Shown here one piece after another: positions 58,985 through 64,000 of a stretch of 64,000 nt of DNA; position 1 is the first letter of the stretch, and every line of letters starts with the position of its first letter. This DNA is from Cinnamomum chago (taxonomy: Eukaryota > Streptophyta > Magnoliopsida > Laurales > Lauraceae): contig CP142451.1 of the NCBI GenBank assembly GCA_038049695.1, positions 4,772,001 to 4,836,000 on the forward strand, written 5' to 3'. A program made the translations under genes and the position numbers. The notes beneath the pieces are model-generated. The model did no database searches. It was not told the origin of the DNA and worked only from the letters and a program-made list of their open reading frames with translations.

Positions 58985-61289
58985 ATTCAATTTAAATATA
59001 TTTTTATTTCTTTGGGCTGGGCTTAGCATGGATCTGGGAAGAAAGAATCTGCTTATAATTTTCTCTCCACGACATGGGGCCCACTTAACTAAATCCAAAT
59101 CGACATATGCCGGTTCTTCCCACTCTCAATCAAACTTCAAATCACAATTAACATGACGTATAAATATAGGTAATGGGACCCACAAGAGCATGAGATGCAT
59201 GACATCAAAATGGATAGCTGCCCATCTTCTCACCTCGACCGAACCTCAAATCATATGCATCATGACACATAGATAGTGGGCCCCAAGAGAGGTGTTTGAG
59301 ATTTTCATTTTCTCTTTAAGAAGATCTGCACTACCTTAAAAAAATAAAGAAAACTGAAACAAAACCTATGAGAGTTTTCTCTCCTAAACAATATGATCTC
59401 TTTTCTTTGAAACAGAGATCAATATACTCATCGACAACTTTCATGAGATCCACGACTAGATGATAAACTTATCATGACCACAACATTTGATGACTTTCTC
59501 CTTTTTTCCGCCCATCTTCTAGGTATGAAGAAAACCCACTTTTTCTCTTCTGTTTCATCTTACTGCATTTTTCTTAACACTAAACTAATAGAAGATCATG
59601 CATTGATTTAATGATTTATTGGGAGTGGAGATTTTTTTTTCTTTTCCCAATTGAATTTAGGGGACTGCGATTTGGGTATTTTTCCCATTCACGAGATGAT
59701 GTGGGATGGTAGTTGATGGCTCACCTACATGTGGAGGATTTGTGGTTGGATTACAACCTTGGGATGACTTGTATAGGATGCAAATTCCCATACCTCCTAT
59801 TTGTGTTTGTTTTTTTTCACATGTCACTATATCTATGAATTGCCACTTATCTAGGTGAGGCATGTTTCCCAGCCATTATCGGGTAGGGGGGTGCTTAAAT
59901 TCCTTTCTTCTTTATTTTTAATCTAATTTGTATTGATAAATTACATTTCTATTGGAAAACACTTAGAATATCTTCAGTTACCCTTATAATTTTTTCTGTT
60001 TATTTCTTTTCTCCATTTATCCATGTCTTATGATATTTGATCTTTAGATTTATCTTTTTTAATATCGAATGAAACTTAAAAAAACTTCTCTTCAGATAGT
60101 GAAATAAGTCAGAAGTGACTAATAATCTTATTAACATATATTACTTATTAAAAAGAATTAACAATCCTATTAGTTAGGAGAAATTAAAATTTTAGGTCAG
60201 TGAAAAATGCACAAGTCAATGAGAGACTTAAAACATGAGAAAAACTACACCTTAATAAATTAAAGATTAAAATAGTTTGAAATTTAAATAGATAAAAAGC
60301 TCGTCAGTAAAAGAAAAACAGCCAGTTGAGAAAGGGCAATACCTATTTTTACTTTCAATCATAAATTACATAAACACTATATAAGAGATAAGACATTAAT
60401 CTAAATAAATCTGGTTAGTTAATAAAAACAAAAAAAGATATGAAAAAGGGGTGCACAATCTAAAAGACATGATAAAAGAATTAGTAATAAAGGAAAAAAT
60501 TTATAATGGTAACGGAAGAAGGAATAAAGTAGAACTTTTCAATTTGAAAGAAGGTAAAGCTATAAAAAAATTATACATTCAGACAAAGCACTTGTAGCAC
60601 TATATGAGTGGCATGCTATTGAGTTGGATTTACATTAGCTTTGTAAAATAAAATGTGAAAGTGCTGATAAAACCTTAATGATAAGTAGGCATCTCAAACT
60701 TCAAACAACCAAATGCTTGAGATTCTTTTTCTTTTATTCTCCTCTTTTGATGAACTCGAATTTCTGTCACTATACATCTGAATGTGATTTTCATACTTTT
60801 CGATTCCTCTTTTTCTTGTTGTTTCTTTGAATAGTGATGTCTTAAATTTTATGCATATTCCTTAACGTTTAATTCAATTGATACTATTATCGTTTCTTAA
60901 TGGACTTTTTTAGGCTAAGACTATAAAGGATTAGTTAGCTAAAGATGGACCAAGTTGTCTACTATCGTACATGCATGTGTAATAATAAGCTTTGTTCACT
61001 TCTATTTGTAATGCTTGTTTCCAATACAACTTTATGTTATCTTTTTTGTCAAAAAGAAAAAAAAAAGATGGGAGGAGATTAAAGTCGAGAAGAAACTATA
61101 GAAATGGAACCCTTTCCAAAACAAGAGCAAATATCTACTGTCACTCATTTATTTTTTTTTATCGATGTCTTGTTTAGTGGAAATACTTAAAAGTATTTCA
61201 ATATAGCAATACGGATTTGCTCATTTGTAATAAAATAAATAGCATTGTGAGCTGTAATTTTTTTTCATATATATGTTTAGACAACACAT
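58985..61289. other. AT-rich stretch without a recognised gene, possibly body of a Helitron
   Basis: Right of the segmental duplication. Only short frames. It leads directly into the Helitron-like 3' terminus at 61290-61315. No Rep/helicase coding sequence was seen, so any Helitron would be non-autonomous. Confidence 0.35.
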
Positions 61290-61315
61290 GCCTTGCACGT
61301 GCAGGGCCTTACTAG
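61290..61315 (+). mobile_element. Helitron-like 3' terminus
   Basis: GCCTTGCACGTGCAGGGC (61290-61307) is a near-perfect palindrome. It is followed after four bases by CTAG and then T, the arrangement of plant Helitron 3' ends (hairpin, short spacer, CTRR, insertion before T). The 5' end is uncertain; TCTACTCTTATAAAAG at 53933 is one candidate. Confidence 0.55.
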
Positions 61316-61915
61316 TTCATTGTAAATATAAATGAATGTGCTCACATGTATCACCCAACTCTGCTTTGGTATTAAGATCCGAGTCCCTCTTTACAAGGGT
61401 CATTGCTTTGCCCCCATTTACATGTGCCTAACTAGCCCTAAGGATGTAAATGGGTCATTGAATCTCCGATTACTAGAAGGTTCCGACCCGTTAAAAATCG
61501 GGTCCGGATTCTTATTTAGGCCCCGATAAGTAAATGAGTCTGGGTATGGTTCCACTTTGGTTTGGACCCGAGACTCGACATATTACCTCAATTTTCGAAA
61601 ATCTCTCATAAAAAAAAAAAAAAACTATATATATTTTTTTAACATCATTCTCTACCCAGACCCGGACCCGAATCCAGACTCATCCCATATATGGTTTTGG
61701 TTCCGGTTCCAGAACCTAGAAATCGGTTCCGAAATGGACTTTAAATCCAACTCCAATGGACCCAGACATGGTAATTGGTCCCAAAAAGGGTCAATGCTAG
61801 GATATTTTGAGTTGGTTCAGATTTCTGGGGAAGGCAATGGCTACCAACTTACAAATCCAACCCATAAAAACAAGAGTCTTGGTACTTATAATTATGTTTT
61901 AAAATAGTATTAGTT

Positions 61916-62048
61916 TTTTTTCCTCCTTCAATTGGAGGGTTTTCAACTATTTGGGCTGAACTAATCCCTTCGAGTGTGGCAGTGCAGTTTCAAACCTCCA
62001 ATCTTTAGGTGCAAATCGTAATCTCAGGCCAACTGAGTCACCCATCGT
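61916..62048 (-). mobile_element. tRNA-derived SINE, copy 2, with long TSD
   Basis: Inverted copy of the family at 38848. On the minus strand it carries TGACTCAGTTGG, GGTTTGAAAC, TTAGTTCAGCCCAAA and AACCCTCCAATTG, ending in a poly-A (T run at 61914-61921). GTTTTAAAATAGTATTAGTT (61896-61915) and GTTAAAAATGGTATTAGTT (62049-62067) are the target site duplications. Confidence 0.85.
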
Positions 62049-62067
62049 GTTAAAAATGGTATTAGTT

Positions 62068-62921
62068 ATTGGACTTGTGTTTGGAGGATTGGGTTGAAGT
62101 CTATCTAATTGGACTTGATCTCAAGTACACACATCGATGCATTATATAGTAGAGGGTATTCAAGTGAGGGATTCTCCTCACACCATGTGTGGTGAGGAAC
62201 TCCCTTTCTTAAAAAGTTTTAAATACAAAAAGGTACACACCCTTTTATACTTAAAAACCTCCTAAAAAAGGAGAATCCCTCCCTGAAATATTTCTCATAT
62301 AATAGCATGCTTTACAAAAGAATAGGAGGCAGAGATAAATAGGTCCTGATCGTTTATGCTCGAGTAGCAGCAGATGAAGATAAGAAATAGTAAATGAAGG
62401 GAGATCTCTTTTGTACGGGTGAATCAAAGAGGCTAGTAGCCTTTTTTTCTCTTCTCTCTGCTGCGAAGCAAAAAAAAAACAGAAAAGGAGTCTGTACGTG
62501 TACCTGATACTCGCCTAGTCGGCTGCAGAAAAAGGAAGAGAAAGAAGAGAAGCTCCGTAGTACAAAAACATGCCCAGTAGTACTGCACCAAGCAACGCCC
62601 TTCTCCACGATGCAGACGTTTCCTTCCACCTCGAGACTCCTCTCTCTCTCTCTCATCACAGACTTATCTCCTGCAAGAGAGAGACTAGACGACTGATCAA
62701 AGTTAAACCGCGGCACTAGTTGAAATTATACGACCGCAAGGGCCCATTCTTCTAGTACATTCCATGTACCATCTCGATCCTCCTGCCTACCCAAGACATA
62801 GGTGGGTCCCACCTGCTCTATCAAGGCAGGCAGCTGAGATGATCAAGGCCGTGCTTCTTCGAGTAGGGACCAAACACACCTCTCACACCTCACAAATTAT
62901 AAAAAAAAAAAAAGAAGAGGA
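62068..62921. other. Stretch without a recognised gene
   Basis: Has a minus-strand ATG frame, 62354-62716 (120 codons), Ser/Phe-rich and unlike any family I know; its middle lies over CT/GA repeats at 62640-62660. No supporting context. Confidence 0.4.
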
Positions 62922-63826
62922 TTTTGTATATACCCGCGTAAAGTTTGTTGGATTTGTGAATAGACCCTGAGGTTTTAGTATTTACAAATAGGCCCTTGCA
63001 TTTTTATTTTAATACATTTTCTGTCCCCAAAATCATTAGTCATCCAACCACCATAGGATTTTAGAGTGAAATGATACTTTTGTCCATTTCTTTTATCCTT
63101 ATATGTGTAATTTCAAGAGCTTGGACTCAAATTTTTCTTTTTATAAAGCATGTAACATTAACAATTGCATTTAGTGAGAGAAAATAACCTCACATAAATT
63201 TATTTTTTATCAATTCAGGGCTCATTTCATTAAAACCAAATTAATCATGATAACAATCAACACTTTTACTTATAATCGGTTATGATTTATCCAATTCATA
63301 CATGACCTACCGTTGGATTGATGAAAGTTTTAAAATACATGACAGTGTAAAATAAATATTGGGCCGGGAACATGACAATGTAAAAAATATATTAATTTTT
63401 TGAATTTGTGAGCGGGGTGATGTTTGACTCTATATAAAAGAAATATTGGGGGGAAGGTGCAAATGTAAAAAAATAGATTAATTTTTAGAATTTGCGAGGG
63501 AGAAGGGAATTTTAAATTTTTCGTAGATATGGGTGGGGGATTCAGTCTCCAGGCCCTTGTACTTGGGTCCATCCCTGGTCATGTGCATGAGAAAATTATT
63601 AAGAGAAATCATTAAGACTTGAGATAAAATAAATGGATATAAGGGCAAAGCTGTCATTTATATAAAAACTTAATACAAATCTCATGGTGGCTGGCCATTG
63701 TTATTAGGAATATTGATTTTAGGGACATGAAAGGTATTAAAAAGAAAAGGTAATGACCTATTTACAAATATTAAAACCTCAGGACCTATTTACAAATCTT
63801 ACAAACCTTAAGGGGTATATACAAAA
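62922..63826. mobile_element. 905-bp element with long terminal inverted repeats (Mutator-like)
   Basis: Both ends begin TTTTGTATATACCC and stay similar inward for about 73 bp, sharing CTGAGGTTTTA and AAATAGG. The interior is AT-rich and non-coding. Long TIRs suggest a Mutator-type non-autonomous element, but no clear 9-11 bp TSD was found. A diverged single end of the same family occurs at about 6547-6605. Confidence 0.6.
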
Positions 63827-63923
63827 AGCTTAAAAAATAATGCATGTATAATTAACTTTGATTTATAAGATTAGTATTATTTCAACTTAAGATAAATTAA
63901 ACTGCAGCTTAGGAGAGCCTACA

Positions 63924-63942
63924 CTATATATATATATATATA
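63924..63942. repeat. (TA)n microsatellite
   Basis: Alternating T/A run near the right edge. Similar runs occur at 10862-10874, 25218-25232 and 55338-55355. Confidence 0.8.
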
Positions 63943-64000
63943 AAACCAATGGGCCCCATTTCCACACTTGGTAAACCGATGATTTACTCTTGCCGCGTCG

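Noticed and set aside
62354..62716. 120-codon minus-strand ATG frame
   Set aside because: Partly made of CT/GA simple repeats, no domain; not enough to call a gene.

Overview
The window is nuclear DNA from a flowering plant. Large AT-rich intergenic spaces are filled with LTR retrotransposon remains, MITEs, SINEs and a possible Helitron. The genes are long single-exon CC-NB-ARC-LRR immune receptors plus a decayed intron-containing bHLH gene. The species cannot be told from the sequence.

The core is a cluster of CNL receptors of the RPS2/RPS5-like (CC-G10) type, all on the minus strand: NLR1 (23-3064), NLR2 (26564-29527), a broken relic of a more distant paralogue (35102-36115) and NLR3 (45319-48498). 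The three full-length copies keep intact P-loop, kinase-2, GLPL and MHD motifs. All three start at an ATG directly behind a splice-acceptor-like TTAACAG, which suggests a short 5'-UTR intron. They share a TATA box and a pair of W-box cores (TTGACC, 20 bp apart) about 240 bp upstream of it. They sit in duplicated blocks: NLR1 plus its upstream region (to 11483) matches NLR3 plus its upstream region (to 58984). The downstream flank of NLR2 (23.1-26.5 kb) recurs at 40.4-43.5 kb and 44.4-45.3 kb.

The paralogues make good empty-site controls for each other, so several insertions can be defined to the base. A 2.0-kb probable solo LTR lies 78 bp upstream of the NLR1 TATA box and moves its W-boxes about 2 kb away. 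A 430-bp PIF/Harbinger-type MITE with a G-box sits where NLR2 transcription should start. A 3.0-kb solo LTR with 5-bp TSD and an 872-bp element carrying a triplicated 180-bp repeat lie upstream of NLR3. NLR3 also has an Asp-rich expansion inside its LRR region and is a patchwork of NLR1-like and NLR2-like segments.

Between NLR1 and NLR2 are a 5' portion of a Ty1-copia element (LTR 11484-13109, PBS, broken gag to 14698) and a bHLH128/129-like pseudogene (16371-22141). The pseudogene has several frameshifts and an intron loaded with hairpin elements. A Mutator-type transposase fragment (22839-23108) follows it. Between NLR2 and NLR3 are a SINE-like unit, an 84-bp perfect tandem duplication, a probable LTR (36182-38230), a candidate single-pass membrane exon and a tRNA-derived SINE. 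Right of NLR3 are minisatellites, a Helitron-like 3' terminus at 61315, a second copy of the same SINE family with long TSDs, and a long-TIR (Mutator-like) element at 62922-63826. I saw no conventional tRNA or rRNA gene and no CRISPR array.
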